Origin: Candidatus Rhodobacter oscarellae
GTDB lineage: Bacteria > Pseudomonadota > Alphaproteobacteria > Rhodobacterales > Rhodobacteraceae
Direction of reading: 5' to 3'
DNA: 64,000 bases
Assembly: GCF_001078595.1 (NCBI RefSeq)
Contig: NZ_LFTY01000002.1
Location: 1,384,151 to 1,448,150 of the forward strand
This document shows, piece by piece, positions 25,337 through 35,057 of this stretch. The notes under the pieces were generated by a model, which was not told the DNA's origin, did no database searches, and was given only the letters and a program-made list of their open reading frames with translations. Made by a program: the position numbers and the translations under genes. Positions within the stretch are counted from its first letter, which is position 1; each line of letters opens with the position of its first letter.

Positions 25337-27019
25337 TTGGCAGACGAAAACGTCACTTCCACCACACGGGATCTTCTGCGCTATATCCTGCGGGAGAGCG
25401 ACCTGCTGCGCAGCCCGGTCTTTGTTTTCGTTGTGCTCGCATCCGCGAGCCGCACGGCGCTTATCTTCCTCATCAACGAGACCGCCGCACGGGGTGGGCC
25501 CGACATCTGGCTGTTTGCAGCCCTGCTTGCGGCGAGCGCGGTGATGCTTGCGACCTCCCATTGGGCCAAGATGACCGGCGTCTACGTCGTGCAGCGCCTG
25601 GCCCTGAAGATGCGCACCCGCATGGCTGGGCGCATCCTGGCGGCGGATGTCGGGTTCTTCCAGAACCGCGACTACGGCCAGATTTATCACGGCTCGACCG
25701 GACATGTGAACAGCGTCGCGCAAACTACTATAAAGGTTGCGGAAATTTCGCAGGCAGTACTGCTGTTGCTCTTTATGCTTGGCTATATGCTGTGGCAGTT
25801 GCCCGCCTCGGTGCTGGCCACGGTGATTGCTCTGCTGGTTGGCGTGGGTGCGTTCTTTGCGACCGAGGGCCCCGCAACGCGCGCCGTCAAGAAGAGCCAC
25901 GAGGCCACGGTCGCCTACCACAACTCGGTGCATGACCTGCTGCGCGGCTACAAAGAGCTGCGCCTGCGCCGCGCCCGCCGCCACGACATCTCACAGCGCA
26001 TTGAGACGCAGGTGAAAGAGGCGCAGCGGCTGACCGTCACCGCCGAGCGCCACTACAGCTATGGCCAGATCAGCGCCAGCGGCGCCCTCGCCGCGCTGCT
26101 GATCTCTATCGTGACCGTGCTGCCGCTTCTGGCGGGGGCCGACAGCGTCACAATCCTGCAGATCCTAACGCTGGTCCTGTTCAGCTTCACGCCGATTGAG
26201 ACGATGATCGGCGATTTGCCCCAGATCGCACGCGCGGGCGTCTCGTTTCGCATCTTCCGCGATCTCGAGGACGGTCTGTCCCGCAACGCCGAGGTACAAG
26301 ACGGCGCAAAGCCCGGCGTTGATCACCGCGCGGGCTTTAAATCCATCGAGCTTCGCGGCGCAACGGTGCATCTGACCCGCGACGTGGGCGACAACGCCTC
26401 TGCCAAGGACAGCTTTACCCTTGGTCCGGTGGATCTGACGCTTGTGCCTGGGCAATCCGTCTTCATCACCGGCGGAAACGGCATGGGCAAGTCCACCCTG
26501 CTGCAGCTGCTGACCGGTCTGCGGCATCCGGATGAAGGCGAGATCTTGATCGACGGCACGCCGGTCACCCCCGAAACGATAAGCGATTACCGCAGCGTTT
26601 TTGCCGCCGTATTTAGCGAATTCTATATGTTCAAGCGGCTCTACGGTCTGGACGCGCAGGAGCGGGAACGCCTCCTGGAGCATATTGCCGAGATGGGCCT
26701 GTCCGAAGGGGTGGCGCTTGAGGAGGAAGAGTTCTCTAACCTCGCGCTGTCCACCGGGCAGATGCGGCGCTTGGCGCTCTCCATCGCTTTGGCCGAGGAG
26801 CGCCCCGTAATTGTATTGGACGAATTCGCCGCCGACCAGGACCCCGCCCGGCGGGCCTTCTTCTACGACGTCTTGGTGCCCCGCCTGGCCGCGGATGGTC
26901 ATTGCGTGGTTGCCGTGACCCATGACGAGCATTGCTTTGACAAGGCGGACAGGCTGATCCGGATGGCCGATGGCAAGATCATCTCGGACGAGATGCAAAA
27001 GCCCGCCAAAACGGGCTAA
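25337..27019 (+). CDS. ABC exporter, cyclic-peptide/SyrD-PvdE type
   Basis: Single-chain exporter with an N-terminal six-TM domain (residues about 20-300) and a C-terminal ATPase: Walker A GGNGMGKST, signature LSTGQMRRLALS, Walker B VIVLDEFAADQDP, switch His in VTHDEHCF. The half-size form dimerises. Features such as the LSTGQ signature and DEFAADQDP are those of the SyrD/PvdE/YojI branch. TTG at 25337 is preferred because AAGGGAAG sits 4 bases upstream (561 residues); an ATG at 25298 gives 573 residues without a ribosome site. It could flip the lipid made by the cluster. Confidence 0.72.
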   Translation: MADENVTSTTRDLLRYILRESDLLRSPVFVFVVLASASRTALIFLINETAARGGPDIWLFAALLAASAVMLATSHWAKMTGVYVVQRLALKMRTRMAGRILAADVGFFQNRDYGQIYHGSTGHVNSVAQTTIKVAEISQAVLLLLFMLGYMLWQLPASVLATVIALLVGVGAFFATEGPATRAVKKSHEATVAYHNSVHDLLRGYKELRLRRARRHDISQRIETQVKEAQRLTVTAERHYSYGQISASGALAALLISIVTVLPLLAGADSVTILQILTLVLFSFTPIETMIGDLPQIARAGVSFRIFRDLEDGLSRNAEVQDGAKPGVDHRAGFKSIELRGATVHLTRDVGDNASAKDSFTLGPVDLTLVPGQSVFITGGNGMGKSTLLQLLTGLRHPDEGEILIDGTPVTPETISDYRSVFAAVFSEFYMFKRLYGLDAQERERLLEHIAEMGLSEGVALEEEEFSNLALSTGQMRRLALSIALAEERPVIVLDEFAADQDPARRAFFYDVLVPRLAADGHCVVAVTHDEHCFDKADRLIRMADGKIISDEMQKPAKTG

Positions 27020-27121
27020 GCTATGCGGGCCGGGATAGCCGGTCGCGCGAAACATCGCTAAGGTGAATGGGACCTGGGCGGCGACGTCGGATGTGCATAG
27101 GATAAAAAGCGTTATTTATAA

Positions 27122-28375
27122 ATGGATTATATCGTGAACTTAACCCGTCGAAGCTTTTCCATCGGCGCAACCGCGGCGCTGCTGTCTGGCTGCGCGGGCG
27201 GCGGCTCGGTTCCATCGACATCGGCGCGCGGCAATCCGGCTTTGCGACCCGCCGCCTCGCCGCAATTTGACGCCTGGCTGACTGGGTTTCGAGCCCGGGC
27301 CGCGGCGCAAGGTATCTCAGAGCAGGTGCTGAACCGGGCCCTGCGCGGCGCCGCCTATCTGCCGGGCGTGATCGAGCGCGATCAGAACCAGTTTCACAAG
27401 CGCCGCACGCTGGAGGATTATGTGGCCATTGCCACATCCCAGGAGCGCCTCGCCGGCGGGCGCGCAGCGCTGCGCCGCGCGGGCAAGGCGATGGCAGGAA
27501 TCGAGGATCGCTTTGGCGTCCCGCCAGAGGTGATGGCAGCGATTTGGGGCGTTGAGACCCGCTATGGCACGTTGCGCGGGGATTTCCCGACAATCTCGTC
27601 ACTGGCCACGCTTGGCTTTGCCAGCCGCCGCGCGCGCTTCTTTGAGGGCCAGCTGCTGGCGGCTCTGCGCATCCTGCAGCGCGGCGACACCACCCAGGAC
27701 AAGATGGTCGGGTCCTGGGCCGGCGCTATGGGGCACACCCAGTTCATCCCCACCACGTTTGAGGGCTTTGCGGTCGACTTTGACGGCGATGGGCGGCGGG
27801 ACGTCTGGGCCGAGGATCCCACCGATGCGCTGGCCTCGACCGCGAATTATCTGGCGAAATCCGGCTGGGTCCGCGGCCCACGTTGGGGCTATGAGGTGCG
27901 CCTGCCCACCGGTATGCGCGCGCCAAGCTCGTCGAAATCCGCAACTTGGCGCAGCTTTGCGGATTGGACCGCATCCGGCATTCGCGGCGTGCGGGGCGAG
28001 CGCCTGCCAAAGAGCGGCAGCGCGGGTCTTATCCGACCGTCCGGAGATGTGGGCCCAGCCCTGCTGATCACCAAGAATTTCAACGCGATACGGCGCTACA
28101 ACAACGCCGATAACTATGTCATCGCGGTCGGGCATCTGTCGGACCGGCTTGCGGGGCGGCCCGGTTTCTCGGCCTCCTTCGGGCCTGATGAATACGGGCT
28201 GACATTGCAGGACCGCCTCCGCCTGCAAAACCGCCTTGCCGCCAAGGGATACGAGATCGGCACGGTGGATGGGGTGATCGGCAAAAAGACACTCGCCGCC
28301 ATTGAGGCCTACCAGCGCAAAGCCGGGCTGGCGGTGACTGGCCTGCCATCGCGCGCCCTGCTTGCCGCGCTTTGA
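27122..28375 (+). CDS. Lytic murein transglycosylase, MltB type, lipoprotein
   Basis: 417 residues. N-terminus TRRSFSIGATAALLSGC combines a twin-arginine-like start and a lipobox with Cys near residue 23. The catalytic domain has VPPEVMAAIWGVETRYG (catalytic Glu in GVETRYG), GSWAGAMGHTQFIPTTFEGF and a C-terminal peptidoglycan-binding repeat (LAAKGYEIGTVDGVIGKKTL). It cuts the glycan strand to 1,6-anhydromuropeptides in the periplasm. It is not obviously part of the lipid cluster. Confidence 0.88.
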   Translation: MDYIVNLTRRSFSIGATAALLSGCAGGGSVPSTSARGNPALRPAASPQFDAWLTGFRARAAAQGISEQVLNRALRGAAYLPGVIERDQNQFHKRRTLEDYVAIATSQERLAGGRAALRRAGKAMAGIEDRFGVPPEVMAAIWGVETRYGTLRGDFPTISSLATLGFASRRARFFEGQLLAALRILQRGDTTQDKMVGSWAGAMGHTQFIPTTFEGFAVDFDGDGRRDVWAEDPTDALASTANYLAKSGWVRGPRWGYEVRLPTGMRAPSSSKSATWRSFADWTASGIRGVRGERLPKSGSAGLIRPSGDVGPALLITKNFNAIRRYNNADNYVIAVGHLSDRLAGRPGFSASFGPDEYGLTLQDRLRLQNRLAAKGYEIGTVDGVIGKKTLAAIEAYQRKAGLAVTGLPSRALLAAL

Positions 28376-28435
28376 TCCGCAGAGGTCAGCGCAGAGCCGC
28401 GCGTTAACCCATGAGGCCTTTTAGCCCCCGCCAGG

Positions 28436-30158
28436 TTGGGATATCGCGCGTATATGGCGGATAAAGTGACATCTGCAGGCCTCAAAGAACTGACGGCGCG
28501 GCGCTCGCGCCGAGATGGCCCGTCGGCGCAGCCGAGCTTGCCCAACCCGGCCTGGGTGTGGCTTGCGACAGCGGCGATGCTGGCCGCGGCGGCGCTGCTC
28601 TTTGCGTCCGGCCATAGCTTCCTGCATGACTACACCCACGACACCTTCATCATTTATGATGGCATCCACCGCCTGGCGGCGGGGCAGATCCCGCATGTCG
28701 ATTTCAGCACGCCGCTGGGCGTGTTGGGATATCTGGGGCCCTATGCTGGGTATCTGTGGACGGGCAGCTATGGCGGGTCGGTCGAGGCCGGTTCCGTGCT
28801 GCTTGCCCTGCTCTTGGGGCCGAATGCGGCCATTCTTTTGGCCCGGCGCGCACATCCCCTGACCTCGATACTGTTTTTATTCGCGATCCTTTGCCTTTGC
28901 GTCGTGCCGCTGAACACCGGCGAGGACGGCAACGCGGTCACCGCGGCGATGCATTACAACCGCTGGGGCTGGGCCATACTGACAGTGCTTGGGTTGGCTT
29001 TGATCTCGCCATTGCAAGCGCGTCGTTTCGATGCGATTTCGCAGGGCCTTATGGCCGGAGTCTTACTGCTGGCGCTGGCGTTCCTGAAGTTGAGTTATTT
29101 CGCGGTCGGCCTTGGCGTTCCTGCGCTAATGCTGATCTATGGCGGCGCACGTCTGCGCGCGGCGTTGCTGGCGTTGCTTGTGATCCCGGCTGGGGGGCTT
29201 ATCGTTTGGCTGCTTTGGCCCGCACTCCTGCCCGCCTATGCCACGGATCTGCGCATGGCGATTGCGGCCTCCGGTGTTTTGGCGCCGCGCATTGACTTCA
29301 TTCTGGTGGACAACATCAAGGACATCGCGCTGGTGGTGACCGCCTTCGCGGTGGCGGCCCTGACACGGCGCGCGGACCCGCGCGATGGGCTGCTGCTGGT
29401 GTTCTTGATTTCGGGCGGCGTGCTGATCCTGGCGCAAAACTTCCAAAGCCTGGTGATGCCGCTCTTTCTGGTGGGGTTCGTCTATGCCGACCGCCATATC
29501 GCGCGGCAGGCTGATGCTGGACTTGGTGCCCGCCTGATCGGGCTCGGCCTGATGGCCGTGTTCCTGAGCACCCCGTCGATTAGACTGGATAAAGGCCGGG
29601 CTGCGCTACACGCAATCGCGGTTTGATCCTGAGCTTGTTCAGGTCGAGCTTTCTGGCATCAAAGGCGTGGTGTTTCAACGCAACAGCCTTGGCAATCTGG
29701 ACGCGGCGCGCCAAGGCGACCGGCGCAACACCGCCGACCTCACCGCCGAACCGGGCGATTACCAGACATGGGGGCTGAGGTTCGGCGCCGAATACATCGC
29801 GCTTCTTGCCGATGGCGAGGCCCTTTTGCGCCGCAACGCGGTCACGGATGCCACCGTCATGAGCTTTGACTACTCCAACCCGTTCCCGATGGTGCTTGAC
29901 CTGCCGCGGCGCAAGGGCGGCTACAACTGGATGCATGCCGGGCGCAACTTGTCAGCGGCGGAGGCGGGCCATATCTCGGACGCGGATTTCTTCGGCGGCG
30001 TCGACTACGTGATGGAGCCCTTTGTCGCGACCAACCAAAGGGCGCTCCGCTTTATACAGACAACATATGGGCCGGGGCTTTTGGAGCGTTTCGAGATCCT
30101 GGACCAGTCAGAGCTTTGGACGCTTTATGGGCGCAAGGATGCGGCGGCGACGGACTGA
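28436..30158 (+). pseudogene. GT-C-like membrane protein, interrupted by a frameshift
   Basis: Two frames read as one protein. The first (28436-29626) has about ten TM helices and an early acidic loop LHDYTHDTFIIYDGIHRLAA followed by PHVDFSTPLGVLGYL, a layout seen in GT-C glycosyltransferases. It then ends in a short nonsense tail. The second frame continues from about 29583 (WIKAGLRYTQSRFDPELVQV, then VVFQRNSLGNLDAARQGD) to 30158 and has no start of its own. The switch lies near 29575-29590. With one base corrected the protein would be about 573 residues with a soluble C-terminus. It is either a recent pseudogene or a sequencing error. Confidence 0.65.
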
Positions 30159-30188
30159 TCGCTACTCCACGTCGTAGAGATCAGTCCG
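30151..30188. terminator. Stem-loop at the end of the GT-C gene
   Basis: CGGACTGATC (30151-30160) pairs perfectly with GATCAGTCCG (30179-30188) across an 18-base loop. It overlaps the stop codon of the preceding frame. No U-run, so termination is uncertain. Confidence 0.4.
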
Positions 30189-30347
30189 CCGCGGCGAGCC
30201 GCGCCAGTGATGCGTGGTGATTGGCCACAGGTCCTACAGCGGATCGCGAGGGACCTGAATCAGATTTTCAGGCGAAATGCGGCGGAACCGAGCTATGATG
30301 TGCGTGTTTGCTTTCAACGTGATGCCTCAATTTAGAAGCGAAACGCC

Positions 30348-31517
30348 CTAGTACGGCAGGCCGATATAGTTCTCGGCCAAGTCCTTGCGCGCGGTCTCTG
30401 ACCGCGACAGGTGGTTCAGCGTGGCCCGCCGCATCTGCGCCTCAAAGGGGCTCTCGCCCTCAAACTGGTGCAGCATGGTTGTCATCGACCAGCTAAAGCG
30501 CATCGCCTTCCAGATCCGGTTTAGGGCGCGGTCGGAATAGCCATCGATACCCGTCTCGTTGCCGCTCTTTAGGGCGTCGATCAGGGCCTCGGAGAGGTAG
30601 TACACATCTGAGACCGCCAGGTTCAGCCCCTTCGCGCCGGTCGGCGGCACGATATGTGCCGCGTCCCCCACAAGGAACAGCCGCCCCCAGCGCAAGGGCT
30701 CGGACACAAAGCTGCGCAGCGGCGCCACGGATTTCTCGACGGACGGTCCGGTGACCAGCCTGTCGGCGGTCTCCTTGGGCAGGCGCAGCGAGAGCTCCTC
30801 CCAGAACTGATCGTCGGACCAGGCGTTGGGGTCGGTGCCCACGGGCACTTGGATGTAGTAGCGGCTAAGTTCTGCGTTGCGCATCGAGCACAGCCCGAAG
30901 CCCCGCGGCGAGTTGGAATACATCACCTCATGGCTCACCGGCGGCGTCTTGGACAGCACGCCCAGCCAGCCAAAGGGATAGACGCGCTCGAACTCCTGGC
31001 GCTTGTCTTCGGGGATGGTCTTGCGGCTGACCCCGTGGAACCCGTCGCAGCCCGCCACATAGTCGCAATCCAGGCGGTGGCGCGCGCCCTTCAGCGTGTA
31101 CTCCACGAAGGGCGCGGTGCCCGTGGCCTCCTGGATGACGACATCCTCGACGCCATGCACGATCGTCGTGCCCATCGCGTCCTGGGCCTCGTAGAGATCG
31201 CGGGTCACCTCCGTCTGGCCGTACACCGTCACGCCCCTGCCCGTGAGCTTGTCCAGCTCGATCGGGATCGAGAGGTCGCCATCGGTCAGAAAGCAGCCCT
31301 CGTGATAGAACCCTTCGCGGTCCAGCCGGTCGCCCAGCCCCGCCGCGCGCAGGGTGGCCACGGTGCCGCTCTCCAGCACGCCCGCGCGAATGCGCCCAAG
31401 CACATGTTCTCGCGTGGCGCGTTCCAGCACCACGGTTTCCACACCCGCCTGGTTCAGTATCTGGCTGAGAAGTAGCCCCGAGGGACCGCCCCCAATGATC
31501 GCGACCTGCGTCCGCAT
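30348..31517 (-). CDS. pobA: 4-hydroxybenzoate 3-monooxygenase
   Basis: 389-residue flavoprotein that hydroxylates 4-hydroxybenzoate to protocatechuate using NAD(P)H. FAD motif AIIGGGPSGLLLSQIL, then ERATREHVLGRIRAGVLE, DG motif GCDGFHGVSRK, and GDAAHIVPPTGAKGLNLA are those of PobA. The ATG at 31517 gives the usual length and has AGGAGACGCAGGA upstream; the open frame to 31712 is not needed. No pca genes or PobR regulator are within the window. Confidence 0.92.
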   Translation of the reverse strand: MRTQVAIIGGGPSGLLLSQILNQAGVETVVLERATREHVLGRIRAGVLESGTVATLRAAGLGDRLDREGFYHEGCFLTDGDLSIPIELDKLTGRGVTVYGQTEVTRDLYEAQDAMGTTIVHGVEDVVIQEATGTAPFVEYTLKGARHRLDCDYVAGCDGFHGVSRKTIPEDKRQEFERVYPFGWLGVLSKTPPVSHEVMYSNSPRGFGLCSMRNAELSRYYIQVPVGTDPNAWSDDQFWEELSLRLPKETADRLVTGPSVEKSVAPLRSFVSEPLRWGRLFLVGDAAHIVPPTGAKGLNLAVSDVYYLSEALIDALKSGNETGIDGYSDRALNRIWKAMRFSWSMTTMLHQFEGESPFEAQMRRATLNHLSRSETARKDLAENYIGLPY

Positions 31518-31890
31518 TCCTGCGTCTCCTGTTTGTTTGTGCGAGCATAGCAAAGCAATGCGTTCGGTAAATGCCACCCAGGCCGCGAACCGGCGCGATT
31601 GCCATTCAATTGCCGTGGACCGCATTAGAAAAGGCTCGGATGCTGGGCTCATGGCCCCGGCAAGGCCCCCCGCGCGCCACCTGATCCAACAATGACGTGT
31701 CCACTCCAACACGGTCAGGCCTCACGGCGCTGTGGGATACCGACCGCCAGCACCAGAAAGCATCGTGCCAATGGACCAGTGGCCAACCATGCACTAACCA
31801 CCACCCCGGACTGCCCGATTGGGGCTCTCCAACGGGGTCCTCTTCCTCTGAATTGAGCCAGCCCCATGCCAAAGCAAGGCCGGTGCTGTG
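31518..31890. other. Intergenic stretch without recognisable gene
   Basis: 373 bases between pobA and the polysaccharide cluster. Short open frames are present, but none shows a family motif or a ribosome site. No repeat or hairpin stands out. Confidence 0.4.
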
Positions 31891-32844
31891 CTAGCGGATG
31901 TCCCACTCGTACTGCTGAAACGCGATGCTGCGGGCGCCAAACATCTCTTTTTGGCGGGCCAAACCATGGTTCACAGTGCGCCCGCGATCCGTGGTGGAGA
32001 TCCCAAAGCTGAACCAATCGCGGTCCGCATAAACGTCACTCAGCAGCGTTTCTATCACCAAATCCAGCGCGCCCAGATCGCGCCCGGCCAGTGAATTAGC
32101 CATGTATTGTGTGTGGACCGCCGTACCGCAGTCAAAGATCAAAGCACCGCCCAACATCTGCTCGCCGTTGAAACCCGCAAACAAACGGATTTGGTCTGGG
32201 AAACTGGACTGCAAGAGAATGATCTCATCAAGGCTGTGGGTCGCGGTGGCCCCGTGACGCGTGTCTAGAACCTCTGTCAGGATGTCCCAGAAGCTTGCCA
32301 AGTCCTTGCTTTCAGAGACGCTGATCCCGGCTCGGCGCGCCTTGCGAATGCCATCCTTGCGCCCGCCGCTCATTGGCAGCCGACGGGGCACAGGTATGGC
32401 CGAGCCCAGATCTGAGCGGACAAGCTGAGCACCGGATGTCACCAACGCATAGATATCTGCTTCCGCGGGTTGGGCGTGGAAGATATGCGGGCTCGGCTTG
32501 TAGATCAGTTGCTCGATCCCGCGCGTTCGCATGTCATGTTCCAGCGCCTCGATCACGTCGAGCACGGTCGATGCTTTCGTATTTGGTGCCACAAGCAACC
32601 CGCCATAGGTCAACCCGCCGTGAGAGTTCAGAGTCTTCCCAGAAAGGTTGGCAGGCAAGAGCGCGACGAGCTTGCCGTCAGCCTCAAAGAGCATCGAGTG
32701 ATCTTCAAAACGGTTCCGGTGGTAGTCCATGAAACGTCGATCATGCAGGAAAGTGGCGTTCGATGCGCCCGCAACAAATGCGTTCCAGGTTGCGTCGTCG
32801 GCGCCATGTTCAAACCGCCGGATTTGGACGTTTGGCGTGCTCAC
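31891..32844 (-). CDS. FemAB/GNAT-like acyltransferase of polysaccharide cluster
   Basis: 317 residues, N-terminus FVAGASNATFLHDRRFMDYH (the F.H...F..YH pattern of these proteins) and a C-terminal half with GALIFDCGTAVHTQYMANS and FGISTTDRGRTVNHGLARQK, in line with the BioF2-like/FemAB fold. Similar genes in O-antigen clusters are thought to acylate amino sugars, which would fit the FdtA/FdtB-type genes upstream. It overlaps the methyltransferase gene by 4 bases (ATGA). Confidence 0.6.
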   Translation of the reverse strand: MSTPNVQIRRFEHGADDATWNAFVAGASNATFLHDRRFMDYHRNRFEDHSMLFEADGKLVALLPANLSGKTLNSHGGLTYGGLLVAPNTKASTVLDVIEALEHDMRTRGIEQLIYKPSPHIFHAQPAEADIYALVTSGAQLVRSDLGSAIPVPRRLPMSGGRKDGIRKARRAGISVSESKDLASFWDILTEVLDTRHGATATHSLDEIILLQSSFPDQIRLFAGFNGEQMLGGALIFDCGTAVHTQYMANSLAGRDLGALDLVIETLLSDVYADRDWFSFGISTTDRGRTVNHGLARQKEMFGARSIAFQQYEWDIR

Positions 32845-33578
32845 GCCCGGCGCGCCTCGATAAAGATCTCGCTGGCCAGATCGGGGCGCGCGCGCCCCAG
32901 CTGATAGAGCCCATCCATTACCTCACGCCCCAGGCTTTCGACGAGCGGCAGCATCTGTGCATGGGTGAATGGCTTTACCAGATGCCCGCCCGTTTCCGTC
33001 ACACGCAACCCATGGGCTGCCGCCTGGGCGCATAGTCGCTCCAAGTCATAAACTCTGGGCTGCTGCAGAGTGGTATTGCGCGCACTCAGCTCTGTCAGGT
33101 CCTGGATCAACCCCATGTTTTGGGCCAATTGACGGTGCATTGAGCGTGCATTCGGCACATTTAGGTGCACCACCGTGTCCGGGCACATACGCGCTGCAAT
33201 CGCTGACATCAGACTGTCGGCGTCGGGCACCTCATGCAAGAGCCCAGAACAGAGAATGAAATCGGCTGCCCCCAAATCGCTTGGCGCGATCTCCTCGAAG
33301 AACCCTTGCACGACATTGAGGTTCGGCAATCCGCTTTGGCGGGCGACCTCGGCAAATGTCGCAGATGGTTCCACAATGGTCCAGCTGTCCCACTGGCCGC
33401 CGGCGTTCACGTAGGCCGCAGCCTGAAGGTCCCGACCACATCCCAATTCGATCACATTGGCCGGTCGATAGTGAGACAAGCGTTCCTGCACAAGCTGGCA
33501 GCGGTATCGCACCATCTCGGCCTCGAAGCCGTAATCGTCGTTATAGTCCTTGGTGTAGCGCGAAATGCTCTTGTCCAT
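32841..33578 (-). CDS. Class I SAM-dependent methyltransferase
   Basis: 245 residues. SAM site VIELGCGRDLQAAAY near residue 40, acidic turn later (VEPSATFAEVARQSGLPNLN), and DFILCSGLLHEVPDADSLM as motif IV. Substrate unknown; sugar or glycan methylation is likely from context. It is coupled by ATGA overlap to the acyltransferase gene. Confidence 0.75.
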   Translation of the reverse strand: MDKSISRYTKDYNDDYGFEAEMVRYRCQLVQERLSHYRPANVIELGCGRDLQAAAYVNAGGQWDSWTIVEPSATFAEVARQSGLPNLNVVQGFFEEIAPSDLGAADFILCSGLLHEVPDADSLMSAIAARMCPDTVVHLNVPNARSMHRQLAQNMGLIQDLTELSARNTTLQQPRVYDLERLCAQAAAHGLRVTETGGHLVKPFTHAQMLPLVESLGREVMDGLYQLGRARPDLASEIFIEARRA

Positions 33579-33682
33579 GGCTCGTTCTTTGGGTTTTCTG
33601 CCTCAGCCTGTCAATGGACGATCAAACTACCGCGCGTCGTTACATCAGGTTCTTCAACGATCGCTGATATGTGGATGCCATG

Positions 33683-34924
33683 CTAGCTATTGAGGCTTGA
33701 TGTCTCTTTTAGAAGGTTCTGTATACCGGGTTTGTCGCGTCCCCGAAGCTTACGCAACGTACGGTTCAATCGCTTGTCCCACCGGCTTTGCCGGGCGTCT
33801 TTGTAGGCGACGAACGGTTTGGGCGGCGCATTGGCTGCGATGGCCCCCTCGAAGAAAGCATATTGTTCCTTGGTCACAAGGGCGGCATAGGCACTGGGAA
33901 AATCCGCCACTCGATCACGCACCAAGTCCCGAGCAATGCGAATATGGGTTGCCGAGAACGAGCAATTGGCCCCCAGGGTCGGGTTCATAGAGGTGAGCGC
34001 ATCGCCGACGGGCACATAGTTTTTCGGCGTGCCATCCGCCGTCAGAACCCCAACGTTCCATCGGTTCCGGGGCTTGATGAACATCCGGTTTGGCCCCACG
34101 GCCCTGGCACGGCTTAACCAAACGCGCGCCTTTGGATGAGAGTTGGCGAGCTCAAGAAAGGCATCGGGTTCGCGGAACTTTCGCACCAGGTCTCGGTGCT
34201 CGGCATGTATCGCCAAAGTCAGCGAGAACCATCCGCCCTGAGCCGGATAAAGGGTCATGTACAGCGCCCCAAAATCATGCCCGCATTCGATCAGCGGGTC
34301 AGGCAGACCCTTTGATGACGGCTGATCCAATCTGAAGAATTGGGTGACGTAGACCACGTTACTGGGCTGATCAACACCGGCGCCCGTCTGGACGAGCAGG
34401 TCGGACATTAGCGGTGAGTTACCGCCCATCGCATCAATGACAAGCGTGTCTTCTTGAACCGACAGAGGGGCGTTATCCTGAAGGTCAAGTTGCCGGATCG
34501 AACCGGCTTTCAGGGCAGCGCCTTGGATTTGGGTTTGGGTTTTCGCTAGGCCGACAGTTTCGCCAAACAATTCCAAAAGCGCGCTGTCGGTCTGCCAACG
34601 GGTGGCGAACAGACGGCGGCATTCCTGTGGCACGTCCCCGGTAAGCCGCTTGGACCCGGGGGTGAATTGCAGCGCATGTTTGGCGAAACGATCTAGGATC
34701 GCAGGATTGATCTTTCGCAACTCGACCTCGAGCCTGGGCAGAAAGATGTGGCTGTGGGCGCGATGCCCATTCATATCGTCCGGCCCTTTGGGATGCTCGA
34801 CATCGCGGCCCGGCCCCACCAGATGAGTGACCCGCAAATGCGGGGCCATGGCGATGGCGGCGAGATGCGCGGAGAAACCATCGCCAAGGATCACACAATC
34901 TGAGAAGGCATTCTTGCCGGACAT
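33683..34924 (-). CDS. FAD-dependent oxidoreductase, halogenase/monooxygenase-like
   Basis: 413 residues from the ATG at 34924. N-terminal dinucleotide-binding turn CVILGDGFSAHLAAIAMA and C-terminal FAD motif PVGDALTSMNPTLGANCSF are those of group A flavin monooxygenases and related halogenases. The tryptophan-halogenase WxWxIP motif is not seen. The substrate is unknown; its position among glycan genes is unusual for this family. An upstream ATG at 34999 would add 25 residues without similarity. Confidence 0.55.
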   Translation of the reverse strand: MSGKNAFSDCVILGDGFSAHLAAIAMAPHLRVTHLVGPGRDVEHPKGPDDMNGHRAHSHIFLPRLEVELRKINPAILDRFAKHALQFTPGSKRLTGDVPQECRRLFATRWQTDSALLELFGETVGLAKTQTQIQGAALKAGSIRQLDLQDNAPLSVQEDTLVIDAMGGNSPLMSDLLVQTGAGVDQPSNVVYVTQFFRLDQPSSKGLPDPLIECGHDFGALYMTLYPAQGGWFSLTLAIHAEHRDLVRKFREPDAFLELANSHPKARVWLSRARAVGPNRMFIKPRNRWNVGVLTADGTPKNYVPVGDALTSMNPTLGANCSFSATHIRIARDLVRDRVADFPSAYAALVTKEQYAFFEGAIAANAPPKPFVAYKDARQSRWDKRLNRTLRKLRGRDKPGIQNLLKETSSLNS

Positions 34925-35057
34925 GTCTGGGTGTGTGCTCCGTTCGCTTGGGCGGGCTGCGTCTCTGACAGTGTTATCGGCAGAACCACTGCGTCGCAAT
35001 CAGCATGCCATCAAACCAAAATCGGGTTCGTTATCCAGCGCTGCTGATCATGTGGCC

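Noticed and set aside
31518-31890. IS remnant between pobA and the glycan cluster
   Set aside because: Some words looked transposase-adjacent, but no frame gives a recognisable transposase piece and no inverted repeats were found.
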